Origin: Halobacteriales archaeon QS_5_70_15
Lineage (GTDB): Archaea > Halobacteriota > Halobacteria > Halobacteriales > Haloarculaceae
Assembly (NCBI GenBank): GCA_003022005.1
Contig: PXRQ01000105.1
Coordinates: 1-16,416 of the forward strand
Reading direction: 5' to 3'
Length of the DNA stretch: 16,416 bases
Part shown: in pieces, positions 7,167-13,901 of the stretch
Layout of the letters: each line of letters opens with the position of its first letter
How positions within the stretch are numbered: the stretch's first letter is position 1
Position numbers and translations under genes: made by a program
Notes under the pieces: model-generated
Databases searched by the model: none
Seen by the model: only the letters and a program-made list of their open reading frames with translations
Told to the model about the DNA's origin: nothing

Positions 7167-8987
7167 ATGGTTCAGGCAGTAGTGCTGGTCGCACTCACGC
7201 TCGTAACGTTCAGCATCGGGTATCTGGGCTACTCCAGATACCTCTCGCAGTTCGTCGATCTGGACGAGAAGCGGGAGACACCGGCGCACAAGTACAACGA
7301 CGGACAGGAGTACGTCCCGTCGAAGAAGCCGGTACTGTTGGGGCATCACTACTCGAGTATCGCGGGCGGGGCACCCATCGTGGGCCCGATCACCGCGGGG
7401 GTGGTCTGGGGGTGGGTCCCAGCGTTCCTCTGGATCGCCATCGGGAACCCGCTGTTCGGTTCCGTCCACGACTTCATGGCGCTGTCCTCGAGCGTCAGGC
7501 ACGAGGGCAAGTCCATCGGGTACATCATCGGCGAGTACGTCGGCGACCGTGGGAAGGACATGATCCTGTGGTTCGCCTTCCTGACGATCATCCTGGTGGT
7601 GGCCGTGTTCGGGCTGGTCATCGCGCTGGTGTTCAACGCCTATCCACAGTCCGCGACCGCGAGCCTGATCTACATCGCGCTGGCGCTGGTGTTCGGCGCC
7701 TACATGTACCAGTTCGACCTCCCGTTCCTGCCGGGGGTGGTCGCGTTCGTGGCGATGGTGTTCGCCGGCGTCTGGGTCGGCGTGCAGTTCCCCCTCGCGC
7801 TGGTGCCCGGGGACTACCCCGCCGGAACGATCGTGCTGCTGAGCGGGAGCCCGCTGCCGCCGGTCCTCGGGAGCGTCAACATCGCGACGTGGATCCCCGT
7901 GATCCTGCTGTACGGGTTCATCGCGAGCGTGCTCCCGGTGTGGGTGCTGCTCCAGCCGCGCGACTTCCTCACCTCGAGCCTGCTGTACGCCGGCGTCGGC
8001 GGGACGCTGCTGGCGGTCATCGTCGGCACCGTCATGGGTGCCGGCGGGCAGCTCAGCGTCGGGCTGCCGGCGTTCAAGGGGTTCTGGGGCGGCGACATCG
8101 TCAACAACTCGCTACCGCTGTTCCCGCTGCTGTTCGTGACCATCGCCTGCGGGACGATCAGCGGGTTCCACTCGCTGGTTTCCTCGGGCACGACCGCAAA
8201 GCAGCTCGACAAGGAGACCGACGCCCGCGCCATCGGCTACGGCGGGATGCTCGGCGAGGGGCTGCTGGCGACGGTCGCGCTCGTGACTGTCGCGGTCTAC
8301 AGCGCCACGCCCACCGGGGGCGGCATCGGCCTGGCGCTGCCGAACTTCGCGACCGGCGGCGGCCTCATCCTCAACATCGGCTTCGGCATCCCCGAGTCGC
8401 TGGCCGCGCCGTTCATGGGACTGGTGCTGGTGAGCTTCCTGCTGACCAGCACCGACACGGCGGTCCGGCTCGGCCGGTACATGCTGGAGGAGATCGTCGG
8501 CGTCCCCGAGACGGGGACCCAGGAGGTCGTCACGAACCGCTACGTCAACGCCGCCATCCAGGTGGTCCCGGCGTACGTGCTGGTCGCGAGCGGCCGGTGG
8601 GCCGACCTCTGGCCGCTGTTCGGCGGCGCGAACCAGACGCTCGCGGCGCTGGCGCTGCTGGTCGCGACCGTCTGGCTCGCCAACTGGGACGAGTCCAAGC
8701 AGCTCATCAGTACCGGGCTGCCGATGGCGTTCATGCTGACGATCACCACGACGGCGCTGCTGTACCTGGCGTTCTGGCAGAACCTCTACCAGAAGTTCGT
8801 CCAGGGTAACTGGGGGGAGGGCGGCCCGACGCTGGTCGCCCAAGCCTCGACGGCGCTCCAGATCGTCCTCGCGCTGGTGCTCGTTGGACTGGCCCTGTCG
8901 ATCGCGTACATGGGCGTCTCGAACATCCGGCAGGTCCGGGACCGGGGCGCCGTGGCCGCCGACGGCGGTGAACCGTCCGACGACTGA
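7167..8987 (+). CDS. cstA: CstA-family transporter (carbon starvation protein A)
   Basis: This 606-residue polytopic membrane protein belongs to the CstA/BtsT family, which imports peptides or pyruvate under carbon limitation. The conserved signature PVLLGHHYSSIAGGAPIVGP lies at residues 55-74. The second is ACGTISGFHSLVSSGTTAKQ around 330-350. The acidic TDTAVRLGRYMLEE segment lies near 435. About 15-17 hydrophobic segments run through the protein, with a short cytosolic Arg/Asp tail (NIRQVRDRGAVAADGGEPSDD). The ATG at 7167 begins directly with the first membrane helix (VVLVALTLVTFSIGYLGY). The gene stands alone, with a long AT-rich regulatory region, and no btsS/R-like sensor pair is nearby. 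Substrate (peptide or pyruvate) cannot be decided from sequence. Confidence 0.93.
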   Translation: MVQAVVLVALTLVTFSIGYLGYSRYLSQFVDLDEKRETPAHKYNDGQEYVPSKKPVLLGHHYSSIAGGAPIVGPITAGVVWGWVPAFLWIAIGNPLFGSVHDFMALSSSVRHEGKSIGYIIGEYVGDRGKDMILWFAFLTIILVVAVFGLVIALVFNAYPQSATASLIYIALALVFGAYMYQFDLPFLPGVVAFVAMVFAGVWVGVQFPLALVPGDYPAGTIVLLSGSPLPPVLGSVNIATWIPVILLYGFIASVLPVWVLLQPRDFLTSSLLYAGVGGTLLAVIVGTVMGAGGQLSVGLPAFKGFWGGDIVNNSLPLFPLLFVTIACGTISGFHSLVSSGTTAKQLDKETDARAIGYGGMLGEGLLATVALVTVAVYSATPTGGGIGLALPNFATGGGLILNIGFGIPESLAAPFMGLVLVSFLLTSTDTAVRLGRYMLEEIVGVPETGTQEVVTNRYVNAAIQVVPAYVLVASGRWADLWPLFGGANQTLAALALLVATVWLANWDESKQLISTGLPMAFMLTITTTALLYLAFWQNLYQKFVQGNWGEGGPTLVAQASTALQIVLALVLVGLALSIAYMGVSNIRQVRDRGAVAADGGEPSDD

Positions 8988-9014
8988 CCGCGATCCCCGT
9001 TTCCACGCGGCATC

Positions 9015-9094
9015 ATACGGATCGCTGTAACGATTTACCGGCGAGCACCCGAACGGGTCCGTGCTCGCGCACAAGGAACTCCAGCAATCCGTAT
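9015..9094. repeat. 80-bp palindromic element with nested hairpins
   Basis: The outer arms ATACGGATCGCTG (9015-9027) and CAGCAATCCGTAT (9082-9094) are inverted repeats of 13 bases with one mismatch. Inside, GCGAGCAC (9041-9048) pairs with GTGCTCGC, enclosing a smaller CCCG-AA-CGGG stem. The element therefore folds on either strand. It fills the gap between the convergent CstA-type and lipoprotein genes. The form resembles a small non-coding mobile repeat (MITE/REP-like) or a bidirectional terminator or RNA. I have an unchecked recollection of similar sequence recurring between haloarchaeal genes. Confidence 0.7.
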
Positions 9095-9136
9095 CACTCG
9101 TTTCTCCCGCCAGGCGGGTGAGCGGCCCCGGCCCGA

Positions 9137-9769
9137 TCAGTGCTCGATCCCGGCGAGCAGCCGCTCGACCGCCGCCCGCTCGTCGGCCGACCGGGGATAG
9201 ACGGCCGCGGCCGTGATCTCGTCCGTCCCGTCCCGGACGGTCGCGACGGCGACCGTCGCCGCCGCCTCCTCGCCGTCGCGGGCGACCGTCCCCTCGAACA
9301 GGCGCAGCGTCGTCTCGTTGCCGAGCATCGTCACCGTCCGGTTCTCCCGGTGTTCGAGTCCCGAGACCGCGTGGCCGGTCGCGTTCGCCACCAGCGCCGC
9401 CGCCGTCCGGTCGCCGAACGGGTCGACCCGAGAGGCAAGCGCCTCGGAAGGCTTGACCGTGGGTGCCGAGAGCACGGCGAACGTCGCCCGGCCCTCGGGG
9501 AGCGAGCGCCGGTAGACGGCCCGATGGACCGTCGCCGTCACCTCGAAGGTGGGCTGTGCCTCGACGTCGCCCTGGATCGAGAGCGTGAAGGAGGTGTTCA
9601 GCGTCTCGTTCGTCGACGAGACCCGCTCGTAGCCCGTCTCCGAGAGCACGTCGCCCCCGACCGTCGCCGGCGACGCCTCGGCGACGATGGGACCGTCCGA
9701 TCCGCTCCCCCCGCCGCTACAGCCGGCCGTCGAGACGACCACGACCAGCACCAGTACCACCCATCGCAC
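9137..9769 (-). CDS. Secreted haloarchaeal lipoprotein (DUF6517-like)
   Basis: This is a 210-residue predicted lipoprotein. The N-terminus MRWVVLVLVVVVSTAGC is a hydrophobic signal ending in a lipobox (STAGC), with Cys17 as the lipidation site. A Gly/Ser linker follows, as in many haloarchaeal surface lipoproteins. No twin-arginine pair is seen, so Sec export is more likely. The segment AEASPATVGGDVLSETGYERV resembles the opening of the DUF6517 family as I remember it; this was not checked. The rest is strand-rich and contains AVYRRSLPEGRATFAVLSAPTVKPSEAL. Function is unknown. The start is a GTG at 9769; a TTGAAC box lies about 30 bases upstream. The gene converges on the CstA-type gene. Confidence 0.78.
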   Translation of the reverse strand: MRWVVLVLVVVVSTAGCSGGGSGSDGPIVAEASPATVGGDVLSETGYERVSSTNETLNTSFTLSIQGDVEAQPTFEVTATVHRAVYRRSLPEGRATFAVLSAPTVKPSEALASRVDPFGDRTAAALVANATGHAVSGLEHRENRTVTMLGNETTLRLFEGTVARDGEEAAATVAVATVRDGTDEITAAAVYPRSADERAAVERLLAGIEH

Positions 9770-9878
9770 GGGACGGGGTTACGCCGCCCGGAAGTTCAAT
9801 TCCCCGTCCGCGTTCCGAGTTCGTCGTCCGAACGGCCGACGTCCACCGGTCGTGGACGCCGGGAGCAGGGACCGGCCG

Positions 9879-10505
9879 CTACCGCCAGATGCGCCGGACC
9901 AGCCGCTCGACGAGTCCGGGCTCTCGGGCCTCTAGCGGCTCCCACACCCGGAAGGCGTCCTCGACGTCCGCCTCCCGGCTGGCGACGGTCCTCTCCCGGT
10001 CGGGGGCCACGACCAGGAGGTTCACCTCGTAGTGGCCGTAGTAGCCGTGCTTCAGGAGCGTCCGGTCGCGAAACCCGGAGACGTACTCCCGGACCGCCTC
10101 GGGGATCGACGGGACGACGAGCACGAACGTGAACTCGGTGCTGAAGTGCTCCTCGTCGGGATCGATCCACCCGTCGGCCAGGTCGTGTCCCAGTTCGACC
10201 AGCGATTCGAGGTCGCGACGGGCCACGGTCTCGGCCCGCCGGACGAACAGGTACTCCCGCGACCGGTAGTGGCCGAACTGCAGCGACGGGTGGAAGAACT
10301 GCTTGTGGCTCTCTACCCGGAGGTCCCCGTAGAGGGTGAACGGCTCGCCCCGGACCCGGTAGGACTTCTCGAGGTCGTAGGAGTGCATCACCCGGTCCCG
10401 GACGTGGTCGAGGTACTCGTCGTCCCACTCCGGGGGCTCGGGCTCCCCCTTCTCCTCCTCTCGGGTCTCGTCGAGGTGCCGCCCGGGATCGGCGGCGTCC
10501 CTCAT
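9879..10505 (-). CDS. Conserved haloarchaeal protein of unknown function, 208 residues
   Basis: This soluble, acidic protein has no signal peptide or membrane segment. After a charged N-terminal stretch (residues 1-25) comes DDEYLDHVRDRVMHSYDLEKSY. A block unusually rich in aromatic residues and His follows: GEPFTLYGDLRVESHKQFFHPSLQFGHYRSREYLFVRR, residues 53-90. The part EFTFVLVVPSIPEAVREYVSGF to HYEVNLLVVAP looks like an alpha/beta sandwich. I recognise the type as a recurring haloarchaeal conserved protein but cannot name a function. Its ATG (10505) overlaps the TGA of the 46-residue gene before it in ATGA form, so the two are translated together. The end is followed by about 110 bases without a gene. 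Confidence 0.75.
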   Translation of the reverse strand: MRDAADPGRHLDETREEEKGEPEPPEWDDEYLDHVRDRVMHSYDLEKSYRVRGEPFTLYGDLRVESHKQFFHPSLQFGHYRSREYLFVRRAETVARRDLESLVELGHDLADGWIDPDEEHFSTEFTFVLVVPSIPEAVREYVSGFRDRTLLKHGYYGHYEVNLLVVAPDRERTVASREADVEDAFRVWEPLEAREPGLVERLVRRIWR

Positions 10506-10642
10506 GGACCGCAGGCGGGGAGCCGCTCGACGGACGCGTCGAGCAGCGCCCGGACCTCCTCGCCCGTCCCCCCAGGGGTGAACGCGAACCGTCCACCCGG
10601 TCCCGGTTCGCCGTGTCCGATCGTCGGCGTGTCGTGCCCCAT
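10502..10642 (-). CDS. 46-residue microprotein coupled to the downstream gene
   Basis: A short gene runs from ATG 10642 to TGA 10502. It encodes MGHDTPTIGHGEPGPGGRF, AFTPGGTGEEVRALLDASVE and RLPACGP. The first half is Gly/Pro-rich and the second a short amphipathic helix ending near a single Cys. It looks real for two reasons. A TATA box (ATTTTATA on the minus strand, 10666-10673) lies 28 bases before the ATG, giving a leaderless message. Its stop also overlaps the next gene's start as ATGA. No family is recognised; it could be a partner of the 208-residue protein or simply a leader that couples translation. Confidence 0.65.
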   Translation of the reverse strand: MGHDTPTIGHGEPGPGGRFAFTPGGTGEEVRALLDASVERLPACGP

Positions 10643-10665
10643 ACCAGTCCCAACGGGTCGGTTCG

Positions 10666-10673
10666 TATAAAAT
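10666..10673 (-). promoter_or_regulatory. TATA box of the microprotein/208-residue gene pair
   Basis: On the minus strand this reads ATTTTATA, centred about 28 bases before ATG 10642, the standard haloarchaeal spacing for a leaderless transcript. Confidence 0.65.
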
Positions 10674-10719
10674 ACCGCGTTCGTACCGACGCCGCCGGAC
10701 CGCCGCGTCGCCGGGCCGT

Positions 10720-10769
10720 CCGAACGCGGGTGTAGGAAGAGTTTCCGAACGCGGGTGTGGGAAAAGTTA
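10720..10769. repeat. 25-bp tandem duplication in a divergent promoter region
   Basis: Two directly adjacent 25-bp units (10720-10744 and 10745-10769) begin CCGAACGCGGGTGT and end in GGAAGAGTTT and GGAAAAGTTA. Only three positions differ. The second copy contains the AGTTAA box that would act as TATA element for the CxxC gene starting at 10796. The changes at the end of the unit seem to create that AT-rich box. Confidence 0.75.
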
Positions 10770-10795
10770 ACTGGCTGGCAGCCCCACCTCCAAGT

Positions 10796-11014
10796 ATGGG
10801 AGGCAAGAAGGCCGAGGCCTGTGGCCGCTGTTCGATGAGTACGGTGGTCGAGGTCGCCGACGACGGCGAGGCCGAGGACGAGCGGGATCCGTTCGACGGC
10901 GAGCGGATCGAGGTCGACGAGTCCGAACTCCGGAAGGTCTCGCCCGCCGCCTGGCTCGGCCGGGTCAAGCACCGGCTGGACGGCTGGGCGACCCGGGTCA
11001 CATACGGCCGCTGA
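10796..11014 (+). CDS. Small acidic CxxC protein, 72 residues
   Basis: This short soluble protein, MGGKKAEACGRCSMSTVVEV, carries a CGRC motif (C9, C12) at its N-terminus. A very acidic middle follows (DDGEAEDERDPFDGERIEVDESELRKV), then a basic/aromatic helix (AAWLGRVKHRLDGWATRVTYGR). A lone CxxC may bind metal as a dimer or act in redox chemistry; neither can be shown here. The ATG at 10796 is chosen because an AGTTAA box stands ~28 bases upstream. An earlier ATG at 10757 would place that box inside the gene. It diverges from the 46-residue gene across the duplicated 25-mer. Confidence 0.65.
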   Translation: MGGKKAEACGRCSMSTVVEVADDGEAEDERDPFDGERIEVDESELRKVSPAAWLGRVKHRLDGWATRVTYGR

Positions 11015-11065
11015 CGACGTGGGACGCCCGCTACCTGGTTCGTCCGACGAGCGCGCGACAAGACG

Positions 11066-11072
11066 TATTATG
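11066..11072 (+). promoter_or_regulatory. TATA box of the DUF5828-type gene
   Basis: TATTATG is centred about 30 bases before ATG 11099, in otherwise GC-rich sequence, fitting a leaderless transcript. Confidence 0.5.
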
Positions 11073-11098
11073 CTTCGTAGTGTAGTCACGGCGAGCGA

Positions 11099-11760
11099 AT
11101 GGAAGAGAGCGTCTCCGGATTCAAGGAACGCGGGTCGTGGGCCGAGGTCGTCGAGCACGGCGAGCGGGTCACGCGGACGCTGAATGACCTCGCCGACGAG
11201 GGCCACGAGATACCCGAGGAGCCGCTGACAGAGTGGGACGAGTGGCGCCCGAAGGTCGCGGAGCGGCTCGACGAGGACGTCTCGGAGAGGACCGCCGAGC
11301 AGGCCGCCGTCGGCGAGGGTGAGGGCGAACGTGCCGGGAAGGAGCCCAACGAGGACGTACAGGCCGCCGGCGAGAAGCTCACCGAGTCCTACGACAACCT
11401 CGACGAGCCCGACCGGGCCGTCGAGAAGGCCGGGGAGTCGATCGACTACATCAAGCGCGCCGCCGACTCGGCCAGCCGACGGGCGATACGGGCCGTCGAG
11501 GGAACGGTGTACCGGACGGTGATGACGCAGGTCTCGCCGTACTACTTCGACAACGAGCTCGTCAGCGCGAACGTCCGCCGGGCCGCGCGCGACGACTACG
11601 TCTTCGAGGTGAACGTCAACGACGACGACCTGAAGATCCACGTCTCGAACCGGCTGGCCGACCTCGAACGGTCCGTCGACCGCTGGCACGTCGACACCGA
11701 GAGGTCCTCGACGAGAACGGCAGCGGTACCGAGGGCCGGTCGCGGCCGACCTCGAACTGA
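11099..11760 (+). CDS. DUF5828-type conserved haloarchaeal protein, frameshifted near its C-terminus
   Basis: The opening MEESVSGFKERGSWAEVVEHG, the WDEWRPKVAERLDEDVSERT block and the VMTQVSPYYFDNELVSANV to VFEVNVNDDDL and VDRWHVDTE segments match the haloarchaeal DUF5828 family as I know it. It is a mainly helical soluble protein of unknown function. The reading frame holds for 201 residues to VDRWHVDTE (11701). Past that point it has no stop and runs through non-coding sequence into the next gene. If one G were restored (GAG GAG GTC for GAG AGG TC), the frame reads VLDENGSGTEGRSRPTSN and stops at TGA 11758-11760, a natural haloarchaeal C-terminus. I infer a one-base deletion, real or a sequencing error, affecting only about the last 18 residues. 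Confidence 0.8.
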
Positions 11761-11896
11761 GACGGTCGCGGCTCGTTTCGCCGTTCACCGTCGGGACCTC
11801 CCTGCGTTCGCTACGACCTCCTGCGGCTCGCGGCTCGCTTCGCTCGCGCCTCGCTCTTCCGAAACGTGTTTCCACCGACCACCCGAGGTAGCGACC
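11761..11896 (+). other. Spacer between DUF5828-type and aminopeptidase genes
   Basis: This is open in the frame shared by both genes, but the composition is not coding-like (CGGCTCGCGGCTCGCTTCGC and similar repeats common between haloarchaeal genes). It contains an imperfect palindrome GAAACGTGTTTC at 11860-11871, about 30 bases before the aminopeptidase start, which may be part of its promoter. Confidence 0.55.
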
Positions 11897-12976
11897 ATGG
11901 ACCCACGTATCCGGGAACACGCGGAGGTCATCGTCGACCACTCGGTCGATCTGGAGGCCGGCGACGACGTCGTGATCGTCGCGCCGTCGGTCGCGGAGGA
12001 GCTCGTGATCGCGCTCCACGAGCTGATCGGTGCCCGGGGCGCCAACCCGGTGTCGCTCGACAGCTCCTCGCGGGCGTCCCGGGCGTACCTGCGGGCATCG
12101 GATCCCGAGGACTTCGAGCTCCCGAGCCACCAGATGGCGCTCTACGAGGAGATGGACGTTTACATCGCCGTCCGGGCGGGGACGAACGCGACCGAGACCG
12201 GCGACGTCGACCCCGAGATTACGGCCGCCCGTCAGCGGGCGATCCAGCCGATGCTCGACGAACGCCTCGAGAAGCGCTGGTGTGGTACGCAGTTCCCCAC
12301 GCCCGCGCAGGCGCAGCTCGCGGAGATGTCCACCGAGGCCTACGAGAACTTCGTCTGGGACGCCACGATCAAGGACTGGGACGCGGTCCGCGAGCACCAG
12401 GAGCAGCTGGTAGAGATACTCGATCCCGCCGACGAGGTCCGCATCGTCTCCGGGGACACGACCGAGGTGACGATGAGCATCGCCGGCAACCCCTGCCTGA
12501 ACGACTACGGCGAGAAGAACCTCCCCGGCGGCGAGGTGTTCACCGCGCCGATCCCCGACAGCGTCGAGGGCGAGGTGCTGTTCGACAAGCCGGTCTACCA
12601 GCAGGGCCGGGAGGTCAACGGCGCGCGGCTCGTCTTCGAGGACGGCGAGGTGGTCGAGCACTCCGCCGAGAAGAACGGGGCGGTGCTGACGAGCATCCTG
12701 AACACCGACGACGGGGCGAGGCGGCTCGGGGAACTCGGCATCGGGATGAACCGCGACATCGACCGGTTCACGTACAACATGCTGTTCGACGAGAAGATGG
12801 GCGACACCGTCCACATGGCCACCGGTCGGGCCTACGAGGACACCGTCGGCGAGGGCAACGAGCGCAACGACTCGGCGACCCACGTCGACATGATCGTCGA
12901 CATGAGCGAGGACTCGTTCATCGAGGTCGACGGCGAGGTCATCCAGCGCGACGGGACGTTCGTGTTCGAGGAGTAG
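11897..12976 (+). CDS. M29-family aminopeptidase (aminopeptidase T/II type)
   Basis: This 359-residue cytosolic metallo-aminopeptidase removes N-terminal residues from peptides using a pair of metal ions. The M29 metal and catalytic set can be read: E213 in PGGEVFTAP, E279 in GELGIG, Y293 in FTYN, H306 in DTVHMATG, H329 and D331 in ATHVDMIVD. Length matches the family (about 360-410). The N-terminal half (IREHAEVIVDHSVDLEAGDDV and GANPVSL) is the usual nucleotide-fold-like domain. The ATG at 11897 begins MDPRIREHAEVIV, the standard family start, so the upstream in-frame extension is not part of this protein. It would recycle peptides, fitting a cell that lives on proteins and peptides. Confidence 0.9.
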   Translation: MDPRIREHAEVIVDHSVDLEAGDDVVIVAPSVAEELVIALHELIGARGANPVSLDSSSRASRAYLRASDPEDFELPSHQMALYEEMDVYIAVRAGTNATETGDVDPEITAARQRAIQPMLDERLEKRWCGTQFPTPAQAQLAEMSTEAYENFVWDATIKDWDAVREHQEQLVEILDPADEVRIVSGDTTEVTMSIAGNPCLNDYGEKNLPGGEVFTAPIPDSVEGEVLFDKPVYQQGREVNGARLVFEDGEVVEHSAEKNGAVLTSILNTDDGARRLGELGIGMNRDIDRFTYNMLFDEKMGDTVHMATGRAYEDTVGEGNERNDSATHVDMIVDMSEDSFIEVDGEVIQRDGTFVFEE

Positions 12977-13045
12977 CGCGGTCGACCGCAGGGAGACCGC
13001 TACCGAACGGCGAGCGGAGCGAACCGTGAGGCGTGGCCCGACCGG

Positions 13046-13342
13046 TCAGCCTTCCTCTATCGTGCCGTCCTCCGACATCATCCGTGCGGCCCCGAAACAG
13101 TCCTGGGCGACCTCCTCCAGCGGATAGTCCTCGAAGTGACGGTGCATCAGGAGCATCTGCATCCCCACCAGGTTCACGTACGGCGTGTTGTCCTTCGAGG
13201 ACCCGACGTGGCTCTGGATGGAGAGTTCGTCACCGGCGTCTCCGGCCGTCTCGCTCGCCACGAAGATGAAGTCGTCATCCTCGTCGATCCCCTCGAGCGT
13301 CTCTATCACGTTCCGTTTGGCGTCTTCGAAGCCGGGCGGCAT
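13046..13342 (-). CDS. Conserved small protein of unknown function, 98 residues
   Basis: This small soluble acidic protein starts at ATG 13342: MPPGFEDAKRNVIETLEGID, then DEDDDFIFVASETAGDAGDE, SIQSHVGSSKDNTPYVNLV and a Met-rich helix MQMLLMHRHFEDYPLEEVA. The sequence past the ATG has a clear fold-like alternation, whereas the in-frame upstream part is Arg-rich and non-coding-like. I do not recognise a named family, though the Met/His-rich helix and the LSIQSHVG segment look conserved. It converges on the aminopeptidase with a 70-bp gap. No clear TATA box is seen. Confidence 0.7.
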   Translation of the reverse strand: MPPGFEDAKRNVIETLEGIDEDDDFIFVASETAGDAGDELSIQSHVGSSKDNTPYVNLVGMQMLLMHRHFEDYPLEEVAQDCFGAARMMSEDGTIEEG

Positions 13343-13448
13343 CGATCGATCGAGGGAGCGGGCCGCAAAGCGCCTTGCGGTACGGCGGGGCTGGTCGACG
13401 GAGGGCGGCCCCCGGGATCCACGACCGGCCCCGCGAGAAGTGATGCGA

Positions 13449-13700
13449 CGAGCACGGTGGGATTCGAACCGTGATCGGACGTGCTCGCTTCGCTGCGCGC
13501 GCCCTCCCGGATTCGAATTCCGCGGCTCGCTCCGCTCACTGTCGTTCGCAGAAGCGAGCACGGTGGGATTCGAACCGGAACCAGACGGTCGCCCTCGCTC
13601 CGCTCGGGCGCTGCGACTGGTAGGGTCCGAATCCACCTCCATCCGTTCACCACGCCTCGCTGTCGCTCGGCGGGTTCACGAGCACGGTGGGATTCGAACC
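13449..13700 (-). repeat. Three copies of a tRNA 3'-end sequence
   Basis: An identical 22-base stretch (plus strand: CGAGCACGGTGG then GATTCGAACC) occurs at 13449-13470, 13555-13576 and 13679-13700. The third copy is the true 3' end of the tRNA-Arg gene (T-loop part, T-stem and acceptor strand). The other two lie downstream of the tRNA and have no tRNA body. Each copy diverges at the same place within the T-stem. The spacers (about 85-100 bp) have no gene. This is the pattern left by integrases that use a tRNA 3' end as attachment site. Confidence 0.7.
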
Positions 13701-13782
13701 CACGGCCATCGGATCTCTCCCCACGACACGGACGTATCGCGGTTAGAAGTCCGACGCTCTGTCCTAGCTGAGCTACGTGCCC
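13679..13782 (-). tRNA. tRNA-Arg (anticodon UCU) with a 29-nt intron
   Basis: On the minus strand the acceptor GGGCACG (13782-13776) pairs with CGTGCTC, followed by discriminator G at 13679; CCA is not encoded. D-arm GCTC...GAGC, anticodon stem TCGGA/TCCGA, loop CTTCTAA (anticodon TCT) and T-arm GTGGG TTCGAAT CCCAC are all complete, giving a 75-nt mature tRNA. A 29-nt insert after the canonical position 37 begins CCGCGATACG and ends GGGGAGAGA. Its AGA near the 3' end can pair with the anticodon, as expected of the bulge-helix-bulge recognised by the archaeal splicing endonuclease. This tRNA reads AGA and AGG, which are rare codons in such GC-rich genomes. Confidence 0.93.
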
Positions 13783-13798
13783 GACGATACCGGCACGA

Positions 13799-13838
13799 CC
13801 ACTCCCGGGAGTGGAAGCGGCCGCTCGTTCGACGAACG
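13799..13838. repeat. Two palindromes next to the tRNA-Arg 5' end
   Basis: CCACTCCCGGGAGTGG (13799-13814) is a perfect 16-bp palindrome. CGTTCGACGAACG (13826-13838) is a 13-bp palindrome with a single central base. Both lie just upstream of the tRNA and downstream of the decayed YccF-type gene. They may be a tRNA promoter-proximal protein site or the 3' hairpins of the YccF transcript. No T-run follows on the minus strand. Confidence 0.6.
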
Positions 13839-13901
13839 GAGGTCTCCGAGGTCACCCAGTCCTCGCCTCTCGCGGAAACGGCCGGGGAAAACGAGTCCGA
13901 T

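Noticed and set aside
11826..11855. GC-rich CGGCTCGCTTCGCTCGC-type palindromes as regulatory sites
   Set aside because: Such low-complexity self-complementary runs are common between haloarchaeal genes and are not specific.
11099..12976. A single 625-residue fusion of a DUF5828-type protein and an aminopeptidase
   Set aside because: The bridge is non-coding in character and a one-base correction gives two normal proteins; annotated as two genes.
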